The translations under genes were made by a program, and so were the position numbers. Below the pieces are notes generated by a model. The model was not told where the DNA came from and made no database searches. It was given only the letters and a program-made list of their open reading frames with translations. Shown here piece after piece: positions 34,706 through 42,725 of a DNA stretch of 64,000 nt. Every line of letters starts with the position of its first letter. Positions within the stretch are counted from its first letter, which is position 1. The DNA is from Solirubrobacterales bacterium (GTDB lineage Bacteria; Actinomycetota; Thermoleophilia; Solirubrobacterales; 70-9): positions 23,263-87,262 of the forward strand of contig JAGQUV010000003.1 in the NCBI GenBank assembly GCA_020438295.1, read 5' to 3'.

Positions 34706-35202
34706 GCGATGCCTTCCGCCTCGAATTCCCGGAGAAAGCCCTCGAACAGCCGGCGGTGGCCCTGCTCGTCGTGCAGGATGGCGATCACCATGTCCTGGGT
34801 CACCGGGTCGACACCATCGGTCACCTCGATGATCTTCGTGTAGTACTCGATCGCCCCGGTCTCGGCCTCGATCACGCCGTTGATCACGTGGGTGATGTCG
34901 GTCTGGTGTTCGGGTGGCTGCAGGTAGCTCTGCTCCGGTTTGAACTCCATCGAGCCGGGCACCACTCCGTATAGCTCCTTGATCCGCGCTGCGAACTGCT
35001 GGGCATGTCCCAACTCTTCCTGGATGTCCTGCTCCAGCGACTCGATGATCTCCTGGGCCCGGATGCCATCGGGGTTGACCGAGTTGGTGATGTAACTCAT
35101 CACGGTCTCGATCTCCATCCAGTAGGCCCGCGTGAGCATTTTGACGATCTCCTCGCGCTTCTCGGGGTTCTCCTTCGCCAGAATGCCTTCGCTCGGGGTC
35201 AT
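34702..35202 (-). CDS. Ferritin-like diiron protein (bacterioferritin/Dps-like fold)
   Basis: 166 residues forming a four-helix bundle. Candidate iron ligands follow the paired E...ExxH pattern: Glu in YWMEIETVMSY, ExxH in IQEELGHAQQF, Glu in VIEAETGAIEYY and DExxH in ILHDEQGHRRL. Likely roles are iron storage or peroxide detoxification in the cytoplasm. AAAGGAG precedes the ATG. It is the promoter-proximal gene of the operon with the GH15 and yggS genes. Confidence 0.82.
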   Translation of the reverse strand: MTPSEGILAKENPEKREEIVKMLTRAYWMEIETVMSYITNSVNPDGIRAQEIIESLEQDIQEELGHAQQFAARIKELYGVVPGSMEFKPEQSYLQPPEHQTDITHVINGVIEAETGAIEYYTKIIEVTDGVDPVTQDMVIAILHDEQGHRRLFEGFLREFEAEGIA

Positions 35203-35301
35203 CTCGCTCCTTTCGGTTGCTGGACAGGGGCGCAGGCCCCCGGGGACTGGACTGAACCTAGCACCCGGGCTGATCCGTTTTCAAAGGCCGACCCGTGGCG
35301 C

Positions 35302-35307
35302 TACCCT
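35302..35307 (+). promoter_or_regulatory. -10 hexamer for ctaG
   Basis: TACCCT ends 8 nt before GTG 35316 and only 2 nt before ATG 35310, which argues that GTG 35316 is the true, leaderless start. Confidence 0.45.
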
Positions 35308-35315
35308 GAATGGCC

Positions 35316-36233
35316 GTGGCCGATCTGTTCACACCCCCTCTTGCCGGGCTAAGCCCGGCTGCGGTGGCACTGCTCGAGCTGACGCCGATTACCGCGATTG
35401 TGATCGCCTACTGGCACCGGGCGATGACCCTTTCCTGGGACGACCGTCCGATTCCGGCATGGAGGCAGGCCTGTTTCGGCAGCGGGATCTTCCTGATCCT
35501 GGCGGTCCTGTTCAGCCCCTGGGGCTATCTCGCCGAGGAACTCGTGATCGCCCATATGGTCGAGCACCTGATCCTGGCCGACATCGCCGCCCTGCTGCTG
35601 GTCCTGGGCCTGACCAAGTCGGTTGTCCAGCCGATCCTGGCGATCCCGTTCTTCAACCGCCTCCAGTTCCTGGCCAGCCCGCTGGTTGCCTTTCCGCTCT
35701 GGGCGATCAACCTGTTCTTCTGGCACATCCCGGTGTTCTACGAAGCCGCTTACGGTGGCGCGTTTATACATGCGGTCGAGCACAGCAGCTTCATCCTGTT
35801 CGGAGCGCTGATGTGGATGCCGGTGTTCGGGCCGCTCCCGGTGCCGTCTTGGTTTGGGCCCGGCGCCAAGATCATCTACACGGTGGGGGTTCGTTTCACC
35901 GCCGCGATCCTGGGCAACATCCTGATGTGGACCCAGTTCCCGATCTATGGCAACTACGCCGAGGGCCAGGTCAAGTGGGGGCTCAGCGCGGTCGCCGACC
36001 AGAGCGTCGCCGGGGTGATCATGATGGTCGAGGGGACATTCCTGATCATGGGCGTGCTGGCCTGGACCTACTTCGAATCGGCCGGCCGCAGCATGAGAAA
36101 GCAGGAGTTGCTCGACCTAGCTTTTTCCGAGGGAGCCGACGTGGATGAAAAGCGGGTCGATCGGGCGGTACGGTCCGGCCACGACGACCTGCTGGAGAAG
36201 CGGATCCTGGCCGGGGACTTCGGCGGCCGGTGA
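35316..36233 (+). CDS. ctaG: Cytochrome c oxidase assembly factor CtaG (caa3-type)
   Basis: About 305 residues with seven predicted membrane helices. The family hallmark HMVEHLILADIAALLLVLG, WHIPVFYEAAYGGAFIHAVEHSSF and GAKIIYTVGVRFTAAILGNILMW identify the CtaG/YwlB-like family needed to assemble haem-copper oxidase, probably in copper delivery; the conserved histidines would bind metal. A charged C-terminal cytoplasmic tail follows. An ATG six bases earlier (35310) is an alternative start. The stop overlaps a 39-codon ORF (GTGA). Confidence 0.88.
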   Translation: MADLFTPPLAGLSPAAVALLELTPITAIVIAYWHRAMTLSWDDRPIPAWRQACFGSGIFLILAVLFSPWGYLAEELVIAHMVEHLILADIAALLLVLGLTKSVVQPILAIPFFNRLQFLASPLVAFPLWAINLFFWHIPVFYEAAYGGAFIHAVEHSSFILFGALMWMPVFGPLPVPSWFGPGAKIIYTVGVRFTAAILGNILMWTQFPIYGNYAEGQVKWGLSAVADQSVAGVIMMVEGTFLIMGVLAWTYFESAGRSMRKQELLDLAFSEGADVDEKRVDRAVRSGHDDLLEKRILAGDFGGR

Positions 36234-36349
36234 AACGGGCACCGCTGCGGGCCTGGCTGGTGACCGGGCCGGTCGGTCGCCTGGTCGGCTTCACGCTCGA
36301 CCTCGCCCGGGAGCTGCGCGCGATGTGGGGCCGCCGGCGCCGGCGGTAG
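36230..36349 (+). CDS. Small basic protein, translationally coupled to ctaG
   Basis: 39 codons: GTG start overlapping the ctaG stop (GTGA). The product reads as a basic N-terminus, an amphipathic or weakly hydrophobic middle (LVTGPVGRLVGFTLDLA) and an Arg-rich end (WGRRRRR). This could sit at the membrane next to CtaG. No homology is claimed; support is the 4-nt overlap and peptide-like composition. It could be chance. Confidence 0.4.
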   Translation: MKRAPLRAWLVTGPVGRLVGFTLDLARELRAMWGRRRRR

Positions 36350-36428
36350 CCCGGTCCGGCTAACTCGCTCGCCCCGGCGCGAGCGGCCGCGAACCGGCAC
36401 GGGGCGCTGACCGCAAGAGCGAAATCGC

Positions 36429-36434
36429 TAGGGT
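36429..36434 (+). promoter_or_regulatory. -10 hexamer for tig
   Basis: TAGGGT ends 9 nt before the TTG start of trigger factor. Confidence 0.45.
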
Positions 36435-36443
36435 CAGGCGACC

Positions 36444-37790
36444 TTGAAGACGACCGTCACAGAACTCGAACAGTCCAGGGCCCGAGTCGAGGCCGAAGTC
36501 GATCCGGAAGAGGTCGGCGTGCAGGTCCAGCGCGCCGCACGAAGCCTGGCCCGGGAAATGCGCCTGCCCGGCTTCCGCAAGGGGAAGGCGCCACCTTCGC
36601 TGGTGATCCAGCGGCTCGGGTTCGAGTCGGTATTCGAACAGGCGCTGCGCGATGCCCTGCCGGAGTGGTACCAGCGTGCGGTCTACGATTCCGGGGTCGT
36701 CCCGATCGGGGACCCCGAGGTCGAGGTGACCGGCGCCCCGTCGGGGGACGGAGATCCGGTCGAGTTCAAGTTCGAGGTCGGTGTGAGGCCGAAGGCAGAA
36801 CTCGGTCAGTACCTGGGGCTCGAGGTCGAGAAGCCGGACACCGAAGTGCCCGAAGACGTGATCGACGCCGAAGTAGACCGGCTCCGGGAAGGAATGGCCA
36901 GCCTCGACCCGGTTGATCGCGCGGCCGCCGAGGGCGACCACGTGCTGGTCGATTTCGTCGGCAGCCTCGACGGGGTCGAGTTCGAGGGGGGTACCGCGAC
37001 CGACCACATGATCGAGATCGGGTCCGGACAGCTGATCGACGACTTCGAGCAGCAGATCGTGGGCGCCGGGGCCGGTGACGAGGTCGAGGTCAAGGTGACC
37101 TTCCCCGACGACTACGGGGCGGCCGAGCTGGCGGGGCAGGATGCGGAATTCGCTGTGACCGTGAAGGAAGTCCGCGAGAAGAACCTGCCGGACGCCGACG
37201 ACGACTTCGCGGTCGAGGCGTCCGAGTTCGACTCGCTGGACGAGCTGCGCGCCGACATATCTTCGAAGCTGTCCGAGAACATGGCCGAAAAGTCGGAGCA
37301 GGACTTCCGGGTTGCCGCGGTCGACGCAGCGGTCGAGAACGCGACCGTAGAGCTGCCGGACGCGATCATCCAGGCTCGTGGCGAGGAACGGTGGGACAGG
37401 GTCGAGCGCCAGATGGCCGGTCAGGGCATGAACCCGGAGACTTACCTCCAGATGCAGGGCAAGACCAAGGGCGAGGTGATCGAGGAGTCGCTACCCGACG
37501 CCGCCCAGGAGATCCGCCGTGAGGCGGTGCTGGTGGCGGTTGCCGATGCCGAGTCGATCGAGGTGTCGGACGATGAGCTCGAAAGCGAGCTCGAGCACAT
37601 GGCGAGCCACGAACGGACAACCGCCGCGAAGCTCCTGGAACGGCTGAAGCGAGACGGCCGCCACGAGATGGTCGCCGCCGACATCCGGGTCCGGAAGGCG
37701 ATCGACCGGATAGCCGAGAGCGCCGAGCCGGTGGCGATGGGCGCCGAGGAGACCAGGGAAAAGCTCTGGACCCCGGGTGATCCCCGCTAG
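36444..37790 (+). CDS. tig: Trigger factor, ribosome-associated chaperone and prolyl isomerase
   Basis: 448 residues in three parts: ribosome-binding N-domain (about 1-115) with the signature [18 protein letters not shown]-type isomerase domain (about 160-245) with [19 protein letters not shown] and FPDDY; helical C-domain (about 255-430). It shields nascent chains at the ribosome exit. The TTG start is the only one giving the full N-domain ([19 protein letters not shown]). It is followed by clpP as in many bacteria. Confidence 0.97.
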   Translation: MKTTVTELEQSRARVEAEVDPEEVGVQVQRAARSLAREMRLPGFRKGKAPPSLVIQRLGFESVFEQALRDALPEWYQRAVYDSGVVPIGDPEVEVTGAPSGDGDPVEFKFEVGVRPKAELGQYLGLEVEKPDTEVPEDVIDAEVDRLREGMASLDPVDRAAAEGDHVLVDFVGSLDGVEFEGGTATDHMIEIGSGQLIDDFEQQIVGAGAGDEVEVKVTFPDDYGAAELAGQDAEFAVTVKEVREKNLPDADDDFAVEASEFDSLDELRADISSKLSENMAEKSEQDFRVAAVDAAVENATVELPDAIIQARGEERWDRVERQMAGQGMNPETYLQMQGKTKGEVIEESLPDAAQEIRREAVLVAVADAESIEVSDDELESELEHMASHERTTAAKLLERLKRDGRHEMVAADIRVRKAIDRIAESAEPVAMGAEETREKLWTPGDPR

Positions 37791-37815
37791 CCGCCCGCCC
37801 GCCGAACCGCATCTA

Positions 37816-37821
37816 TAGACT
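37816..37821 (+). promoter_or_regulatory. -10 hexamer for clpP
   Basis: TAGACT ends 7 nt before the clpP ATG; leaderless transcription is likely. Confidence 0.5.
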
Positions 37822-37828
37822 CGCCGCC

Positions 37829-38413
37829 ATGAGCCCACTTGTTCCCATGGTCGTCGAACAGACCTCGCGCGGCGAGCGTTCGTTCGACATCTACTCCCGC
37901 CTTCTCAACGAGCGCATCATCTTCCTCGGCACCGGCGTCAACGAGGACATCGCCAACCTGATCGTCGCTCAGCTCCTCCACCTCGAGTCCGATGACCCCG
38001 AGAAGGACATCAGCCTCTACATCAACTCGCCCGGCGGCTCGGTCTATGCCGGCCTGGCGATCTACGACACGATGCAGTTCATAAAGCCCGACGTGCAGAC
38101 GATCTGCGTCGGCATCGCGATGAGCATGGGCGCCCTGCTGCTGGCCGGTGGCGCCGAGGGTAAGCGCATGGCGCTGCCCAACTCGAAGATCCTGATCCAC
38201 CAGGTCTCATCGGGCTTCCAGGGTCAGGCGACCGACATTGAGATCCACGCGAACGAGATCATCGACACCCGCAGCCGGCTCGACAAGATCCTCGCCAAGC
38301 ACACCAAGCAGGACCTCGAGAAGATCACGCACGACACCGAGCGCGACTACTTCATGAGCTCCGACGAGGCCAAGGAGTACGGCATCGTCGACAAGGTCAT
38401 CGAGCATCACTAG
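37829..38413 (+). CDS. clpP: ATP-dependent Clp protease, proteolytic subunit
   Basis: 194 residues. Catalytic Ser99 lies in [11 protein letters not shown], His124 in [23 protein letters not shown] and Asp in the [18 protein letters not shown] segment. It forms double heptameric rings that work with ClpX, encoded about 3 kb downstream. Actinobacteria often carry two ClpP paralogues; only one is here. Confidence 0.97.
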   Translation: MSPLVPMVVEQTSRGERSFDIYSRLLNERIIFLGTGVNEDIANLIVAQLLHLESDDPEKDISLYINSPGGSVYAGLAIYDTMQFIKPDVQTICVGIAMSMGALLLAGGAEGKRMALPNSKILIHQVSSGFQGQATDIEIHANEIIDTRSRLDKILAKHTKQDLEKITHDTERDYFMSSDEAKEYGIVDKVIEHH

Positions 38414-39374
38414 GGCGTTCACGAGGGCGTTCGGCGCCGGTCTCACCGCGGTTGTCGCCGCAGCAACGCTGGCTCCATCCGCAGCAGTGGCCGCAGCCGC
38501 AGACGGGCACGCAGCCGCATCGGGGCCCGGAGCCGGGCCCGCCAGTGCCAATCCGGCGCGTGTTGCCCCCTCCGCCTCCGGCGGCGACCCCCGGACCGCA
38601 AGCCATCCTTCCTCTGAGCGCGGATCTGCCGCCGGGGCCGGGAAGGTGCGCCGGCTGGGGTTCCGCCTGAACCGGCGCGCCGTAACGCCGGCCCAGTCGG
38701 TTGCCGATTCGATTGATCCGGTGCGCCTGATCTACCGTTTTCGGGCCAGGACTGCGACCGGGATCGCGATCCGGGTGATCCGGGCCGGCAGCGGCAAGAC
38801 GGTTCGCCGCTTCGTTTCGGCGTCCAGACGGCCCGGCAGATGGCATCGGCAGGTCTGGAACGGGCTGACCGGGCGCGGCCGGCCGGTCGCGGCCGGGAGG
38901 TACAGAGTCGCGGTGGGGCCACGTGGTGGACCGCTGCGGACCCTCGGTTACCTGACGCTACATGGCTACACCTTCCCGGTGGACGGCCCGCACGGGGTGC
39001 GTGGCGCGGTTGGTTCGTTCGGGGCCGCCCGGCTCGGCGGGCGCACCCACGAAGGCTTCGACGTGACCGCCGCCTGCGGCAGTCCGCTGGTGGCGGTCCG
39101 GTCCGGCCGGATCGTGAAGGTCGCCTACGACGACCGGTACCTGGGCAACCATGTCGTGCTCAAAGGCGCGGGGGAGCGTCGGACGTATCTCTACGCACAC
39201 CTGCTGAGACCCGCCCCCGTCCGGCCCGGCCAGGAGGTCAGGGCGGGGCGCAGGCTGGGTTCGGTCGGCCAGACCGGCAACGCGGCAGGGACGCCCTGCC
39301 ACCTCCACATCGAGGTCCGCTCACGCGGTCGCCTGCTCGATCCCTGGCCGTTCCTGTCGGCTGCCGACTGGTAG
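38406..39374 (+). CDS. Secreted M23-family metallopeptidase; start codon uncertain
   Basis: The conserved LytM/M23 domain (about the last 140 residues) has zinc-site motifs [17 protein letters not shown] (HxxxD) and CHLHIEV (HxH). A Pro/Ala-rich linker and an Ig-like module ([21 protein letters not shown]) precede it. The first conventional start is GTG 38487, but the same frame upstream encodes a good signal peptide ([29 protein letters not shown], given here in full from codon 38406). Translation may therefore begin at ATC 38406, overlapping clpP's stop, or another rare codon. The enzyme would cut peptidoglycan cross-links. Confidence 0.75.
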   Translation: MTRAFTRAFGAGLTAVVAAATLAPSAAVAAAADGHAAASGPGAGPASANPARVAPSASGGDPRTASHPSSERGSAAGAGKVRRLGFRLNRRAVTPAQSVADSIDPVRLIYRFRARTATGIAIRVIRAGSGKTVRRFVSASRRPGRWHRQVWNGLTGRGRPVAAGRYRVAVGPRGGPLRTLGYLTLHGYTFPVDGPHGVRGAVGSFGAARLGGRTHEGFDVTAACGSPLVAVRSGRIVKVAYDDRYLGNHVVLKGAGERRTYLYAHLLRPAPVRPGQEVRAGRRLGSVGQTGNAAGTPCHLHIEVRSRGRLLDPWPFLSAADW

Positions 39375-39518
39375 GCGTGACCGGTACCCCGGGTGCGGCC
39401 GGGAGATCCCGTCCGGGGGAAGGAATCTGGCATCGTGCCGCAGAATGTCAGTTCAAAAGGTCGCCGTCGGGCGGCCCGAAACGCCGCCGACATGCGGCCA
39501 GACGGAGGAAACACAGCA

Positions 39519-40265
39519 ATGAGTAGTGAAAGCGCGACCGCGGGTCATCTCGACATCGGCGGTGTATTCGAATCAACCAAGGAGATCTACGGGGGGGCGT
39601 TCGGCACGGTCTGGCTTGCCGCGCTGATCATCTGGATTCCCACCGCCATAATCGTCGCACTGCTCGGCAACGACGGGATCCTCGAGGCGATCGGTTCGCT
39701 GATTCAGGCGTTCGCCGGCGTCTGGCTGGCCGGCACGATCGTGAGGATCGTCCAGGACGTCGAAGGTGACGGACGGGTCGACGCATCGATCGGGGAATTG
39801 TTCGGCATGGTCTGGCCGCGCCTGATCTCGCTGCTCGTCCTGACGATTATCGCGGGGATCGCGATCGGTATCGGTTTCCTCCTGCTCATCGTCCCCGGCG
39901 TGATCCTTATGCTGATGTGGATCGTCGCGGTTCCCGCCATGGTGGTCGAGGACAAGGGGATCTTCGATTCGCTCGGGCGGAGTTTTGAACTGACCCGCCA
40001 CAACTGGTTGCGCATCCTGGCGATCGGGATCCTCATCCTCATCGCCTACCTGGTGATCGTGTTCGCGATGCTCCTGCTGGCGACGATCACCCCGGTGCTC
40101 GCCATCATCGGCGGCATCATCCTCGCTGTCCTGATCTACCCCTACCTCTCGATCATCGTCACCGTGCTCTACTTCCGTCTGGTCGAGCTCAAGGAAGGCG
40201 GAGCGGCCCCCGACGTCGGTGACGGCGACGGCGGTCTGGCCCCGCCGGTGCCTCCGACCAGCTGA
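39519..40265 (+). CDS. Multi-pass membrane protein of unknown function
   Basis: 248 residues with about six hydrophobic helices: [19 protein letters not shown], a helix pair around residues 105-150 ([30 protein letters not shown]) and two near the C-terminus. The GVILMLMW...[29 protein letters not shown] block is typical of the glycerophosphoryl diester phosphodiesterase membrane-domain/YciC-like superfamily, whose function is unknown. GGAGGA lies 9 nt before the ATG, which is preferred to upstream starts that would add a charged leader. Confidence 0.75.
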   Translation: MSSESATAGHLDIGGVFESTKEIYGGAFGTVWLAALIIWIPTAIIVALLGNDGILEAIGSLIQAFAGVWLAGTIVRIVQDVEGDGRVDASIGELFGMVWPRLISLLVLTIIAGIAIGIGFLLLIVPGVILMLMWIVAVPAMVVEDKGIFDSLGRSFELTRHNWLRILAIGILILIAYLVIVFAMLLLATITPVLAIIGGIILAVLIYPYLSIIVTVLYFRLVELKEGGAAPDVGDGDGGLAPPVPPTS

Positions 40266-40313
40266 CCGGGACAACCTGCCCGCGGGTCGCGTTCCGCGGA
40301 CCAGCTTGAACCA

Positions 40314-40343
40314 CCGGGCCGCCGCTGAGAAGCGGCGGCCCGG
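40314..40343. terminator. Perfect 13-bp hairpin after the membrane protein gene
   Basis: CCGGGCCGCCGCT, loop GAGA, AGCGGCGGCCCGG: a perfect stem 48 bp after the stop. It sits between convergent genes and probably terminates transcription. No U-tract. Confidence 0.6.
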
Positions 40344-40362
40344 CTGCGTTCAGGGCCACGCC

Positions 40363-40434
40363 CGGGTCTTGGGCCACGCCCGGGCCTTGGGCCAAGACCG
40401 GGCCTTGGGCCAAGACCGGGCCTTGGGCCAAGAC
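40363..40434. repeat. 18-bp tandem repeat, four units
   Basis: One diverged unit (40363-40380) and three identical units starting at 40381, 40399 and 40417, each CGGGCCTTGGGCCAAGAC. Every unit contains the dyad CTTGG-G-CCAAG. Located between convergent genes; likely replication-slippage expansion. Confidence 0.9.
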
Positions 40435-40446
40435 CGGGCCAGTGAG

Positions 40447-40495
40447 CCACGCCCGGATTCAGGCCGTCGGTCACGACCACGCCCGGATTCAGGCC
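40447..40495. repeat. 19-bp direct repeat, two copies 30 bp apart
   Basis: CCACGCCCGGATTCAGGCC at 40447-40465 and 40477-40495. The second copy contains the stop of the minus-strand acetyltransferase gene, so the repeat duplicates that gene's 3' end. Confidence 0.85.
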
Positions 40496-40938
40496 TTCAG
40501 CTCGTACTCCAGCCAGCTCGACTTCTCGGCGCCGATCGAGTCGTAGAGGGCCTGGGCCGTGTGGTTGTCCGGTGCGGTGGACCACTCCAGGCACGAGGCC
40601 CCCGACTCCCGGGTCAGTTCGAGCCCGGTCTCGATCAAGCTGCGGCCGATGCCCCTGCCGCGGGCGTCCTCGACTACGTACAGGTCGTTCATCAGTACGG
40701 TCCGGGTCGCGGTCAGCGAGCTCTTGTGGCGGTAGAAGCAGCCGAACCCGACCAGGCGTTCCCCGTCCCAGGCCCCGTAGAGCCACCCGCTGTGATCGGA
40801 CCCGACGAACCGACCGAAGAATTCACGGTTTCGTTCGTGGTCGATGTCGTCAACCTCATAGAAGCGCTGGTAGGCGGCCAGCAGCGGCTCGACCTCCGCG
40901 AACGTCTCTTCGGTGATTCGCTTGATTTCGATCGACAT
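40489..40938 (-). CDS. GNAT acetyltransferase
   Basis: 149 residues. [44 protein letters not shown] contains the acetyl-CoA-binding R-G-x-G-I-G and the usual following helix; [27 protein letters not shown] is the standard end, resembling diamine or aminoglycoside-like GNATs. Substrate unknown. TAGGGT ends 6 nt before the ATG. Its 3' end has been partly duplicated (repeat at 40447-40495). Confidence 0.85.
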   Translation of the reverse strand: MSIEIKRITEETFAEVEPLLAAYQRFYEVDDIDHERNREFFGRFVGSDHSGWLYGAWDGERLVGFGCFYRHKSSLTATRTVLMNDLYVVEDARGRGIGRSLIETGLELTRESGASCLEWSTAPDNHTAQALYDSIGAEKSSWLEYELKA

Positions 40939-40944
40939 CGTCCG

Positions 40945-40950
40945 ACCCTA
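40945..40950 (-). promoter_or_regulatory. -10 hexamer for the GNAT gene, in a duplicated block
   Basis: Minus-strand TAGGGT ends 6 nt before ATG 40938. The nonamer TAGGGTCGG occurs twice in tandem here (second copy about 13 bp further upstream). Confidence 0.45.
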
Positions 40951-40985
40951 CCTCCCGACCCTACCGTTCCACCGTTCGCTGCGCC

Positions 40986-41030
40986 GGTGGGTGCATCTAC
41001 TCGACCATACGTCGGGAAAGTGCACCCGCC
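40986..41030. repeat. Nested-stem palindromic element, copy 1
   Basis: Outer arms GGTGGGTGCA (40986-40995) and TGCACCCGCC (41021-41030); inner arms CTCGAC (41000-41005) and GTCGGG (41011-41016) around loop CATAC; 4-nt internal loops TCTA and AAAG. Nearly identical to copy 2, with one outer-stem change that still pairs (T-G instead of T-A). Similarity continues about 17 bp downstream. Confidence 0.85.
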
Positions 41031-41073
41031 CCGCTCGGGCCGGGGTGCGAGCGAGGCCCCGCTCGGGCCGGGG
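41029..41073. repeat. 17-bp GC-rich direct repeat
   Basis: CCCCGCTCGGGCCGGGG at 41029-41045 and 41057-41073, between the two nested-stem elements. A diverged third copy follows copy 2. No gene is visible in 40939-41363 apart from these repeats and the clpX leader. Confidence 0.8.
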
Positions 41074-41115
41074 CCGGCGCGGGGCTGCCGTGGGGCCGCG
41101 CGGGGCCCGGCGCGG

Positions 41116-41162
41116 GGGTGGGTGCATATTCTCGACCATACGTCGGGGAAGTGCACCCACCC
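41116..41162. repeat. Nested-stem palindromic element, copy 2
   Basis: Outer arms GGGTGGGTGCA (41116-41126) and TGCACCCACCC (41152-41162), a perfect 11-bp stem; inner arms CTCGAC and GTCGGG with loop CATAC identical to copy 1; internal loops TATT and GAAG. Same orientation as copy 1, offset 131 bp. Confidence 0.85.
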
Positions 41163-41316
41163 TGCCCGGGCCGGCACGGGGACCCTTCGCGGGGCTGGGG
41201 GCCGGCGAACGAAGGCCGATTGCCCGGCAAATTCCTGCCCGCCGGGAGGGACCCCGGGGGCGCCCGCGTAGTAGGCATCGAACCCGGAAAACGGAGAGCC
41301 GAGACCTCGCTGGCAT

Positions 41317-41357
41317 TAGAGTGAGGCTCGGCCGGCAAAATCGCGACCCAGGAGGGT
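41317..41357 (+). promoter_or_regulatory. clpX promoter -10 and ribosome-binding site
   Basis: TAGAGT (41317-41322) is a likely -10, giving a leader of about 35 nt. AGGAGG (41350-41355) lies 8 nt before the CTG at 41364 and decides the start. Confidence 0.55.
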
Positions 41358-41363
41358 AGAACG

Positions 41364-42662
<1,299 letters not shown>

Positions 42663-42711
42663 GCAGCCGGCCCGATGGTCTCCGGGCTCGCTGACCGGCG
42701 TCGCACTCAAA

Positions 42712-42717
42712 TAACAT
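42712..42717 (+). promoter_or_regulatory. -10 hexamer for valS
   Basis: TAACAT ends 8 nt before the valS GTG at 42726; no Shine-Dalgarno sequence. Confidence 0.45.
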
Positions 42718-42725
42718 CGGCCGCC

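Noticed and set aside
40363..40495. CRISPR-like array
   Set aside because: The 18-bp units are contiguous with no unique spacers, and no cas gene is present.
40986..41162. Integron attC sites or IS200/IS605 ends
   Set aside because: No attC core (RYYYAAC), integrase or transposase nearby; kept as an unclassified palindromic repeat.
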